Below, piece by piece: positions 1 to 6,130 of a stretch of 11,493 nucleotides of DNA. The stretch is taken from positions 1-11,493 of the forward strand of contig JAILKX010000238.1 in the NCBI GenBank assembly GCA_024693415.1, given 5' to 3'. The DNA comes from Bacilli bacterium. Its GTDB lineage: Bacteria; Bacillota_I; Bacilli_A; RFN20; CAG-826. How positions within the stretch are numbered: the stretch's first letter is position 1; each line of letters opens with the position of its first letter. The notes beneath the pieces are model-generated. The model had not been told where the DNA came from and ran no database searches. It saw only the letters and a program-made list of their open reading frames with translations. The translations under genes were made by a program, and so were the position numbers.

Positions 1-759
1 TATGTCCAGCCTTATCCGAACAATATTCATCAAACCATCAAAATTGCTCTTAAAGCTGGGAAAAAGGTGTTGGCGTCCGGCTCGCCTTGCATGATTTCCT
101 CCTTGCTTCGATTTTTAGCGGCAGAAACCATCAGTACCGAAAATCTGACTACAATCGATATCATTTGTTCCAATGTACCCTCTCCAGCATACTGGCATGA
201 TTTCATCACCCATAAAAAATTCGAGAACCTCTTATGGGTAGATTTCAGAGACAAACGTTATTCTCGCCAGTGCACCACTCAGTGTTATTACACAAAAGAA
301 AAGGGGCGAATTGTAGACAATACGTGGGGCCGAATCTTTAATTCCTTTCTTGCCTGCAACCCAGCTTGTTTCAAATGTAGATATAAAAAAATGGAACGTG
401 TCTCGGACATTACCATTGGCGATTTTTGGGGCATAGAAAAAATAAGGCCAGACTTAGACGCGTCCAATGGCATAAACATTGCATTGGTCAACACGAATAA
501 AGGACAAACTCTTTTTGATTCGATTGTAAATGACACTTACCACCTAGAAATAGACAAAGGCCAAGCCGAGTATTACCGGCAAAAGAGTTTGAACGAGAAC
601 TGGCAAATTCCCAAAGAGTATGAATCTTTTTGGAAACGCTACTCCAATCGCGGTTTTGTCTCCGCACAAAAAAAGTATTTCGACGAGCCGTATTATCAAA
701 AAATAGCGCGTTTTTTGAAACGAGCGATCCATTATTTTCTACGTTTGGTGCGAAACTAA
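1..759 (+). CDS. Coenzyme F420 hydrogenase/dehydrogenase beta-subunit C-terminal domain protein, 5' partial
   Basis: The reading frame is open from the first base, so the gene starts outside the window; 252 residues are visible. Full family members are usually near 400 residues and carry an N-terminal 4Fe-4S domain, which would lie upstream. Two family signatures are visible: residues 20-35 read KKVLASGSPCMISSL (family pattern roughly vlfsGtPCqiaGL), and residues 117-145 hold a CNPACFKC cysteine group followed by SDITIGDFWGI (family pattern C..C.....sDitlGDfWgi). Such proteins commonly occur in exopolysaccharide and teichoic-acid type loci beside polysaccharide pyruvyl transferases and glycosyltransferases, where a redox or sugar-modifying role is assumed but not settled. 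The neighbouring glycosyltransferase fits that context. The stop TAA at 757-759 interlocks with the stop of the convergent gene. The family call is firm; the biochemical role is not known. Confidence 0.85.
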   Translation, partial: YVQPYPNNIHQTIKIALKAGKKVLASGSPCMISSLLRFLAAETISTENLTTIDIICSNVPSPAYWHDFITHKKFENLLWVDFRDKRYSRQCTTQCYYTKEKGRIVDNTWGRIFNSFLACNPACFKCRYKKMERVSDITIGDFWGIEKIRPDLDASNGINIALVNTNKGQTLFDSIVNDTYHLEIDKGQAEYYRQKSLNENWQIPKEYESFWKRYSNRGFVSAQKKYFDEPYYQKIARFLKRAIHYFLRLVRN

Positions 760-1967
760 TCGATGCCAAGCATTGTCTTATAAAACGGTAGCACCCTCTT
801 TCCATATTCGCCTTTGGCGAAATTCATCCCTGCGGCAACGATATCTTCTTTTTGGAAGGGCCTATCCTCCACCACATGGACAACTGCTTGAACCAGCTTA
901 TCAACATCGTTATCTATGCCGACCATGATGCTCGTCTTCTCATTTACTGACTCCACCGTTCCGCCGTGGCCAAAACCCACAATCGGCACACCGCACCTTT
1001 CGGCCTCGGGGATAACCAATCCTAGGGTTTCACATTGTGTAACACTTATAAAACAGTCTGCCGCAGCATAGCAATAAGGCAATTCCTCGGCCGGGACAAA
1101 ACCAGTAACAACAATGTTCTTTCTTCCCTTAGGATCGATATTTCCCACAATCAAGAAGGTGTAGTTATGAGGAAGGCGGTCTGCGACTTCGTAAATATAA
1201 TCGATTCCCTTCCATTTACACCAATAAGCGCCCACGCTGATTACGACCTTGTTCTCGGCGGGTATACCCCATTTCTCTCTATAGCGCGGATTAGGGATGG
1301 CTGGTGGCATCAAGCACGTATCGCTGTGCGCCGCATGAATGGGCAACTTCCCTAAAACGGACTGTTTTGCTTCTTTTGCCAGCCATTCTGAGGTGGGCAT
1401 CAACATGATGTTTTCCATCCGAAGCAGATCATTGGTCTTGGCCTTTATCATCCGACTGGTGTACGGCAACTTTAACGGACAATTGTGACAGCCGGACTTC
1501 CAATGATCGCAATGCACTTCGCCATTCCCATAATAGTAGCATCCACCCGTAAAAGGCCAACAATCATGAAGCGTATAGATGGTACGCACCTTATGTTTTC
1601 TTAAAAACCTAAAAAGCATCTTATTATTCAGTTTGCCGTCGTGCATATTGTTAAGATTAACAATTACAGTTTGATATCGCTTCAGCGCATCTTTAATGGT
1701 GCGCATCACGCGCCGAGTATAAATACGAAAATAAGAACCGATCGGCCATTTTAAACGGTACGGAACAGAAAACCTGTTTAACACCCGGATCACAAAGGGC
1801 AAAGGAGAACTGTATTGATAAGAATGGGGCTTGCCGTCCCCTAGATACGCAATGACTTGGTAATCGCAGCCCAGCGCATCCGAAAGGTACTCCAGCATAT
1901 TTCGCGTTGACTCACCCGTAGAACCATGGTCGAAGGCGTTTATGCCCAAAATTATTTTTTTGTTCAT
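756..1967 (-). CDS. Family 4 (GT-B) glycosyltransferase, surface polysaccharide type
   Basis: This 403-residue protein most likely transfers a sugar from a nucleotide-sugar donor onto a growing cell-surface polysaccharide, acting in the cytoplasm or at the inner membrane face. The N-terminus has the family form ILGINAFDHGSTGE (glycine-rich acceptor-side loop). The C-terminal half has the retaining GT4 signature with E-x7-E at E313/E321 (CETLGLVIPEAE), followed by GVPIVGFGHGG. Residues 132-164 hold the TLHDCWPFTGGC block and four cysteines (143, 153, 160, 163), typical of a widespread WcaC-like subgroup. I chose ATG at 1967 because MNKKIILGINAF starts cleanly at the first beta strand. An in-frame GTG at 1985 would add six residues. 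Neither start has a convincing Shine-Dalgarno sequence. The mobile-element repeat begins only about 60 bp upstream, so the native leader may have been displaced. The donor sugar cannot be told from sequence. Confidence 0.9.
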   Translation of the reverse strand: MNKKIILGINAFDHGSTGESTRNMLEYLSDALGCDYQVIAYLGDGKPHSYQYSSPLPFVIRVLNRFSVPYRLKWPIGSYFRIYTRRVMRTIKDALKRYQTVIVNLNNMHDGKLNNKMLFRFLRKHKVRTIYTLHDCWPFTGGCYYYGNGEVHCDHWKSGCHNCPLKLPYTSRMIKAKTNDLLRMENIMLMPTSEWLAKEAKQSVLGKLPIHAAHSDTCLMPPAIPNPRYREKWGIPAENKVVISVGAYWCKWKGIDYIYEVADRLPHNYTFLIVGNIDPKGRKNIVVTGFVPAEELPYCYAAADCFISVTQCETLGLVIPEAERCGVPIVGFGHGGTVESVNEKTSIMVGIDNDVDKLVQAVVHVVEDRPFQKEDIVAAGMNFAKGEYGKRVLPFYKTMLGID

Positions 1968-2026
1968 TTGAATAAAGCGTACCACAAAAACATGCGTTTC
2001 CCATTATGTTTGCTGTGCTGTGTATT

Positions 2027-2126
2027 TATGCCGTAATTTGTTTCTAGGCAATTATGTCGTAATTCGTTTCCACCCATCCACCCCCTAGGGGGATCTGATT
2101 ATGTCGTAATTCGTTTCCACCTAATT
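2027..2126 (+). repeat. Left 100-bp array with three 18-bp units (IS-end-like)
   Basis: Three direct copies of TATGTCGTAATTCGTTTC or a variant lie at 2027-2044 (TATGCCGTAATTTGTTTC), 2053-2070 and 2100-2117, with start-to-start spacings of 26 and 47 bp. A perfect 12-bp palindrome, CCCCCTAGGGGG (2081-2092), sits between the second and third copies. A matching array in the same orientation lies at 5851-5951. The shared sequence ends with CACCTAATT. Repeated short units beside a transposase gene resemble multi-site transposase-binding ends (known, for example, in the IS21 family), so I read this as the left end of the element that carries the transposase. That reading is inference; the repeats themselves are directly visible. 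Confidence 0.8.
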
Positions 2127-2162
2127 CGCCTACGTGCCATCATTCGGCCGGAGGACGGAACG

Positions 2163-3437
2163 ATGAACGGATTAAACGACTCATACGTGGAATCGGTGAT
2201 CAAAAAGGCGATTTCGGGGAAGCTGAAGACGGGCCAGGCCGCGGCCAAACTCGGGGTCAGCAAGCAATACGTGAACAGGCTCAAGAGGGCCTATTCCGAA
2301 AAGGGGCCGTCGTGCTTTGCCCACGGAAACAAGGGCAAGCCCCCGAAATGGAAGACCGATCCGGAAACCGAGAGAAGGATCCTGGAGCTGTACGGAGGCA
2401 AATATTCCGGGTTCAATTTCAAGCATTTCCTCGAGAAACTCAACGAGGAGGAAGGGATCGCGATTGGATACAGGCCCCTCCATAGGATCCTGACCTCCGC
2501 CGGGCTCAGATCGCCCAAACGCCATAAGACGAGGAAGGAGAAGGCCAAGCACCCTTCCCGGCCGAGGAGGAAATGCTTCGGGGAGCTGCTGCAGATCGAC
2601 GCCAGCATACACAATTGGTTCGGCGACTCGCTGCCGAAGGCCAACCTCCACGGGGCCATAGACGACGCCGCCGGAACCGTGATGGGGCTTTGGTTCGAGA
2701 AGGAGGAAACCCTTAAGGGCTACTACGAGATGATGTGGCAGATCCTGAACAAATACGGGATACCGGAGGGCTTCTACGGGGACAACAGGACGATATTCGA
2801 GTTCAGGAAGCTCTCCGAGAAAAACCAGACGATAGACAGGGACGTCCACATCAACTTCAAACGCATGTGCCAGCAGCTCGGGATCGAACTCATCACCACG
2901 TCCGTGTCCCAGGCCAAGGGCAGGATCGAAAGGCTTTGGGGGACCCTTCAGTCAAGGCTGATCTCGGAGCTGCGCCTGAGGGGCATATCGACGATCGGGG
3001 AGGCGAATTCCTACCTTCCGGAATTCATGCGCGACTACAACAGGAGGTTCGCCGTCAAGCCCGACATGGAATCCTCCGTCTTCGCCCCGGCCCCTTCGCC
3101 AAAGGAAATCGACTTCTACCTATCCGTCGAATTCCAAAGGACCGCGGACAACGGCTCCTCCTTCGGATTCCGCGGGAGGAAATGCCAGCTGATCGACGAG
3201 GACGGAATCGTCGCCAAGATCCCCCCGAAGACCGTCGTCGACATCTACGTTGCCAGATCCGGTAAGCGCGTCGTCGTGTTCGACGGCAGGCTATGGGACC
3301 TGGTGGAAATCGAGAGAAGGCAAACGGAACCGGAGCCAAAGCCCGTGGGCAGGCCGAAGTTCGTACCCGGCCCGAACCATCCGTGGAGAAAGTTCGTCAT
3401 AAACCCCAAAAAGGGGCAGAAACAAGTTACCCAATAA
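2163..3437 (+). CDS. DDE transposase, ISNCY (IS1202-like) family
   Basis: This 424-residue protein would cut and join the ends of the insertion sequence. Residues 21-42 form a helix-turn-helix (GQAAAKLGVSKQYVNRLKRAY) for end recognition. A second DNA-binding region follows at about 65-125. The catalytic RNase H-like core runs from about 138 to 300 with the triad D146 (LLQIDAS), D207 (FYGDNRT) and E256 (AKGRIERLW). The phrases GAIDDAAGTVMGLWF and ETLKGYYEMMWQILNKYGIP are typical of ISNCY transposases, as is a length of 420-460 residues. The start is supported by GGAGG at 2150-2154, eight bases before ATG. No frameshift or missing catalytic residue is seen, so the enzyme could be active even though a right end was not found. 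A short basic tail (about 395-424) is variable in the family. Confidence 0.92.
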   Translation: MNGLNDSYVESVIKKAISGKLKTGQAAAKLGVSKQYVNRLKRAYSEKGPSCFAHGNKGKPPKWKTDPETERRILELYGGKYSGFNFKHFLEKLNEEEGIAIGYRPLHRILTSAGLRSPKRHKTRKEKAKHPSRPRRKCFGELLQIDASIHNWFGDSLPKANLHGAIDDAAGTVMGLWFEKEETLKGYYEMMWQILNKYGIPEGFYGDNRTIFEFRKLSEKNQTIDRDVHINFKRMCQQLGIELITTSVSQAKGRIERLWGTLQSRLISELRLRGISTIGEANSYLPEFMRDYNRRFAVKPDMESSVFAPAPSPKEIDFYLSVEFQRTADNGSSFGFRGRKCQLIDEDGIVAKIPPKTVVDIYVARSGKRVVVFDGRLWDLVEIERRQTEPEPKPVGRPKFVPGPNHPWRKFVINPKKGQKQVTQ

Positions 3438-3594
3438 TGACATCCGCACCGCAACAGTTTCGACGTGCCTTGCATAGGCAATCGGAACATAAAACTCTAG
3501 GAGTTGTCCTTAGGACAGGAACATTAGGGAACTTAATAAGGCTTGACCTAGCGGCGACGAAACTGCTTAGTTAAAACATAAAGACCGTTCCAAA
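3438..3594. other. Noncoding stretch with two small adjacent palindromes
   Basis: No supported gene lies between the transposase stop and the end of the regulator remnant. Two short inverted repeats overlap by one base: AACTC-TAG-GAGTT (3493-3505) and TGTCC-TTA-GGACA (3505-3517). Neither is followed by a T-run, so they are not convincing terminators. This is where the right end of the insertion sequence should lie, but no copy of the left-array unit, direct or inverted, is present. Confidence 0.5.
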
Positions 3595-3780
3595 CTACAC
3601 AAGGACGATGGATATGGATTTTCCTAAGCCTTTTGCCACTCGTCTCAAGAGTCCGACGGATGGGTTAAGCGTCCCCTTTTCGAGCTTGCTGATATCCGAT
3701 TGGTCGACACCCGTTCGTTCGGATAGTTCCTCCTGCGTCAGTTCCGCCTTAAACCGGGCCTTCTTCAAGCGATATCCAAA
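3595..3780 (-). pseudogene. XRE-family helix-turn-helix regulator, 5'-truncated remnant (HigA-antitoxin-like)
   Basis: Reading the - strand into the stop at 3595-3597 gives an almost complete HTH_3 domain: FGYRLKKARFKAELTQEE, then LSERTGVDQSDISKLEKG, then TLNPSVGLLRRVAKGLGK and a short tail SISIVLV. The pattern LTQEELSERTG..QSDISKLEKG is a standard XRE recognition fold, as in HigA antitoxins and phage-type repressors. The frame stays open to a stop at 3892-3894 but contains no ATG or GTG. The only usual start is TTG at 3766-3768, which would cut into the first helix. Beyond about 3757-3785 the sequence reads instead as the opposite-strand recombinase, so I infer that the 5' part of this gene was lost at a recombination junction. 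It is probably not functional. Confidence 0.7.
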
Positions 3781-4554
3781 AACGACCTGCTCGAATCCTT
3801 CGCGAACAAGTTCTTCCGGGGCAGGTACAACTGGCAGGGAAAAAGCGCGGTGGGCAAACTCTTCGCAAAATACCTCCGCCGCCTCAATCCCCTAATCGAT
3901 CCCGACGTCATCATGGCGCCGAAGAAGTCGAAGCCCCACGTCAAGAGCTACAGCATCTACACCCTCGACGAGTTCAACAAGTTCTTCTCGGTCATCGAGG
4001 ATTGTGAGGACCAATTTCTCTTCCTGCTCCTGTTCCGTTACGGCCTACGCATCAGCGAATGCCTCGGCTTAATGTGGACCGACTTCAAATCAGATGGGCT
4101 TCACATAGACAGGTGCGCGTGCATAAAGAACAAGGAAAAAGGCGTCATCTTCACCTCCCCCAAGACCGTCAACTCGATCCGCGTCTATCCCCTGCTCGCC
4201 GAATTCGTCCCCTACATCGAGGAACTTAGGCCCAAGAAAGGAAATCCCGGCATGGTGTTCAAATCCAAGGCCAAGGACGCGATCGTGCAAGGCCAAAGCT
4301 CCGTCAGGAGGAAGGCGCAGGTATACGCGGATAAAGCCGGCGTCAAGGTCATCAAGCTCCACGAGTTCCGCCACTCCTGCGTGTCGAATCTCCTTGCTAG
4401 CGGCCTCTCAGTCCGCGTCGTGTCGCGTTGGGTGGGCGATACCGAAAGGATGGTCCAGGAGACCTATTCGCACTTATTACCGAGCGAGAAGGACGTCATC
4501 AAGGACTTCTACGACTCGATGCTTCAAAAGACAACCGTTACCGATGGCGAGTAG
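3781..4554 (+). pseudogene. Tyrosine recombinase/integrase, catalytic domain only, 5'-truncated
   Basis: The frame is open from 3727 and a GTG at 3850 would give 234 residues. The intact catalytic domain shows R67 (RYGLRISECLGL), K105 (TSPKTVNSIRV), H171 and R174 (HEFRHS) and the nucleophile Y206 (ETYSHLL), counted from the GTG. The second catalytic histidine position reads D197 (WVGDT); I recall this substitution in some Firmicutes phage-type integrases, so it need not inactivate. Family members are usually 370-410 residues with an arm-binding and a core-binding domain in front. Here the arm-binding domain and most of the core-binding domain are missing, although ISKNDLLESFANKFF just upstream of the GTG looks like a surviving piece. 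The front end abuts the regulator remnant on the other strand. It probably derives from an integrated phage or integrative element. Strand-exchange activity is unlikely without the missing half. Confidence 0.75.
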
Positions 4555-4570
4555 ATGCGCCATCATCGCC

Positions 4571-4614
4571 AGGCGGCCGCTATGCCTGAGATTGCGGTCG
4601 CCTTTTCCTTTATT
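4571..4614 (+). terminator. Intrinsic terminator after the recombinase
   Basis: AGGCGGCCGC (4571-4580) pairs with GCGGTCGCCT (4594-4603) through ten base pairs including one G-U wobble. The 13-base loop is followed by TTTCCTTTATT. It lies 17 bases after the recombinase stop. The T-rich tract is present only on the + strand side, so it should end transcription of the recombinase rather than of fic. Confidence 0.7.
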
Positions 4615-4677
4615 CATCGACTATGCCTTATTATCGTCATTCTTTAAAGGGCAAACGAAGAAGACTAAGGGATTATT

Positions 4678-4724
4678 CTCCTAAATCGACAGCTAATCTC
4701 CTAATTATTGATATGTTTTAGGAG
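4678..4724. promoter_or_regulatory. 20-bp-periodic CTCCTAA motif array at the 3' end of fic
   Basis: CTCCTAA occurs at 4678-4684 and 4698-4704, and its inverse TTAGGAG at 4718-4724. All three start exactly 20 bp apart, and the last lies one base beyond the fic stop codon. The second and third sites form a dyad with a 13-bp spacer. The same arrangement recurs 1096 bp to the right on the fic promoter. The motif geometry suits a protein-binding array (regulator or recombinase); which protein binds is not known. Confidence 0.55.
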
Positions 4725-4725
4725 T

Positions 4726-5772
4726 TTAATCTTTTCGGACGTAGAAAGTGGACCTTCCACCGCCCCGCTTCTCGATGGCGCCTTCCTCGCAAAGCGATTT
4801 CAAAGCGGCCTCAATCGTCTTTCCCGAAAGATCTGGGCATAGCTCCATGATATCCGACTTTGTGAATTTGCCTATCTTCTTGCCGACGGCGAGGCGGACG
4901 GCCTCCTTGGCGGGAAGCTTGGCGGAAACAATTTCCACCCGCTCCTCGAAGTCGCGGTATGCGGCGAGTATCGTCGCGAGGAGGTATTTGACGAATGGGG
5001 TGTCGTCGTTGCTTCCTTCGTGCCATCCCTTCGACGACTCGCCCAAGGCGTCATAATAGTGTTCCTTGGTGTCGGATATCTTCTTCTCGAGGGAGATGTA
5101 TTTGCCGACGACGAAGCCGGATTTGTATAGCAAAAGGGTCGTCAGAAGGCGCGACATCCTGCCATTCCCGTCGCTGAAGGGGTGGATGCAGAGGAAATCG
5201 TGGATGAAGACAGGGATAACCAGCAAAGGGTCGATTCCGTATTGTCCGATCGCCTTCTCGTATTCCTCGCAGAGGCTCTGCACCGCGATCGGGGTCTCGT
5301 AGGGCTGGAGCGGCTCAAAGATGACCTCCTTGACCCCATCCGGACCCACCGCGTCGATCTCGTTGGGCGTCTTCTTGAACTTGCCTCCATAGGAGACGTC
5401 GGCGTATTTGCACATCTCGCCGTGCAACTGGAGGATGTAGTTCGGGCGGATGGGAATGTATTCGAAAGACTCGTGCACCATCGCGAGGGCCTTGCGGTAC
5501 CCGAGGATTTCCTTCTCGTCGCGGTTCCTCGGGGCCGTCTTCTCCTCGACGAGCTTGGCGAGGCGCTCGTTGGTGGTGCGGATGCCCTCGATGGCGTTGC
5601 TGGCCTCCGTGGACTGCCGTATCGCGATCCCGACGAGACGTTGGAGCTCCTGCGGCCTCTGCGCAAGGTAAAGCTCCTGCCTACCCTTGCATTCGCGAAT
5701 GAGGGCGACGTAATTGACGATTTCCTTGTCCCATTTGCGGGTGAGGAAACTCGAGTAATCGAAGTAGCGCAT
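4726..5772 (-). CDS. Class II Fic family protein (predicted AMP-transferase) with C-terminal winged helix
   Basis: This 348-residue protein is predicted to transfer AMP (or another nucleotide part) from a nucleotide to hydroxyl groups of target proteins. The Fic core has the complete catalytic motif HPFSDGNGRMSR (197-208; H197 catalytic, DGNGR anion-binding) and a target-binding flap around GGKFKKTPNEI (129-139). The inhibitory motif [S/T]xxxE[G/N] appears as SNAIEG (58-63) before the core, which defines class II, self-inhibited Fic proteins. Residues about 295-348 form a probable winged helix (GKFTKSDIMEL..LSGKTIEAALKSLCEEGAIEKR), common in this subgroup and possibly DNA-binding. The length is normal and the gene is intact. 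AGGAGG (complement of 5782-5787) lies nine bases before ATG. The gene stands alone, convergent with the recombinase remnant, without a separate antitoxin gene as expected for class II. The target is unknown. Confidence 0.92.
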   Translation of the reverse strand: MRYFDYSSFLTRKWDKEIVNYVALIRECKGRQELYLAQRPQELQRLVGIAIRQSTEASNAIEGIRTTNERLAKLVEEKTAPRNRDEKEILGYRKALAMVHESFEYIPIRPNYILQLHGEMCKYADVSYGGKFKKTPNEIDAVGPDGVKEVIFEPLQPYETPIAVQSLCEEYEKAIGQYGIDPLLVIPVFIHDFLCIHPFSDGNGRMSRLLTTLLLYKSGFVVGKYISLEKKISDTKEHYYDALGESSKGWHEGSNDDTPFVKYLLATILAAYRDFEERVEIVSAKLPAKEAVRLAVGKKIGKFTKSDIMELCPDLSGKTIEAALKSLCEEGAIEKRGGGRSTFYVRKD

Positions 5773-5773
5773 T

Positions 5774-5840
5774 CTCCTAGTCCTCCTGTTAATCTCCTAA
5801 ATTATAGACTGAATTAGGAGAATATCAATTGGGTTGGGAG
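5774..5840. promoter_or_regulatory. 20-bp-periodic CTCCTAA motif array over the fic promoter
   Basis: Four sites start exactly 20 bp apart: CTCCTAG (5774), CTCCTAA (5794), TTAGGAG (5814) and TTGGGAG (5834), so the set is roughly mirror-symmetric. The 5814 site lies inside the -35/-10 spacer of the fic promoter, the 5794 site directly follows the -10 box, and the 5774 site lies just before the start codon. A bound protein would block RNA polymerase, so I infer an operator. The 11-mer TAATCTCCTAA is identical at 5790-5800 and 4694-4704. Confidence 0.6.
5801..5828 (-). promoter_or_regulatory. Probable sigma-70-type promoter of fic
   Basis: On the - strand TTGATA (complement of 5823-5828) is followed after 16 bases by a perfect TATAAT (complement of 5801-5806), about 28 bases before the fic start codon. 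It is the only strong promoter match next to fic and overlaps the CTCCTAA array, which suggests repression. Confidence 0.65.
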
Positions 5841-5850
5841 ATTATGTAGT

Positions 5851-5951
5851 TATTGGGTTATTCGTTTCTAGGTATTTATTGGGTTATTCGTTTCTACCCA
5901 TCCATCCCCCTAAGGGGATCTGATTATGTCGTAATTCGTTTCCACCTAATT
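5851..5951 (+). repeat. Right 101-bp array, direct copy of the left array
   Basis: It has the same layout and orientation as 2027-2126. Units start at 5851, 5877 and 5925 (spacings 26 and 48). A CCCC-TAA-GGGG palindrome (5907-5917) lies between units two and three, and the ending CACCTAATT is shared. The third unit is identical to that of the left array. Units one and two both read TATTGGGTTATTCGTTTC instead of the left-array sequence. No transposase gene follows, so this is either the orphan end of a second related element or the far boundary of the island. Confidence 0.8.
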
Positions 5952-5992
5952 GTCCCCTGCACCTAACCTACGCGAAGATCCTCCCGGAATAG

Positions 5993-6018
5993 CAAAAGGC
6001 GACCCTTTCGGATCGCCT
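5993..6018 (-). terminator. Intrinsic terminator of the synthetase-acetyltransferase operon
   Basis: Read on the - strand, AGGCGATCC, a GAAA tetraloop and GGGTCGCCT form a nine-pair stem (5997-6018, one U-G wobble), followed by a short T-run (the T of the last pair plus TTT) and then GC. It lies about 110 bases after the acetyltransferase stop; the bases between hold no gene. The T-run is short, but direction and stem are clear. The stretch 5952-5992 on its other side holds no visible feature. Confidence 0.7.
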
Positions 6019-6130
6019 GGCGCATCCCACCTTCGATTCAAGCGGTTTTCGGGCGGTTTCGATGCCTCATCCACCCAAATCCACCTTCAAGTCAATGGGA
6101 CTCTTTTTTTGCCACTAGCTTTGTCAAAGA

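Larger units (their letters stand above)
2027..3594 (+). mobile_element. ISNCY/IS1202-like insertion sequence, right end not resolved
   Basis: The element is inferred from the repeat array at 2027-2126 followed directly by a complete transposase gene. The reverse complement of the 18-bp unit does not occur between the transposase stop and the regulator remnant that begins (3' end) at 3595, so no right terminal inverted repeat could be identified and the right boundary is set only by that remnant. The region therefore may be a one-ended or rearranged copy. The transposase gene is visibly richer in G and C than the left-hand polysaccharide genes and prefers AGG for arginine, consistent with acquisition from elsewhere. 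Confidence 0.55.

Noticed and set aside
2027..2117. CRISPR-like repeats
   Set aside because: There are only three short units with unequal spacing (26 and 47 bp), they share flanking sequence with a second array, and no cas gene is present.
2181..2849. A 222-residue - strand frame over the transposase
   Set aside because: It mirrors a GC-rich gene with intact DDE residues and has no recognisable domain.
3493..3517. CTAGGAG-like strings resembling the fic motif
   Set aside because: There is no second copy at a 20-bp step and the strings are part of two unrelated small palindromes.
3608..3895. A 95-residue + strand frame before the recombinase
   Set aside because: It is serine-rich and low in family-like pattern, and the opposite strand over its first half reads as a clear XRE domain, so it is a shadow.
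4678..4724. Terminator of fic formed by the CTCCTAA dyad
   Set aside because: The stem is only seven pairs with a 13-base loop and no T-run follows on the fic strand.
5182..5817. A 211-residue + strand frame antisense to fic
   Set aside because: The - strand frame has the complete Fic catalytic motif, a good ribosome site and promoter; the + frame mirrors its codons.
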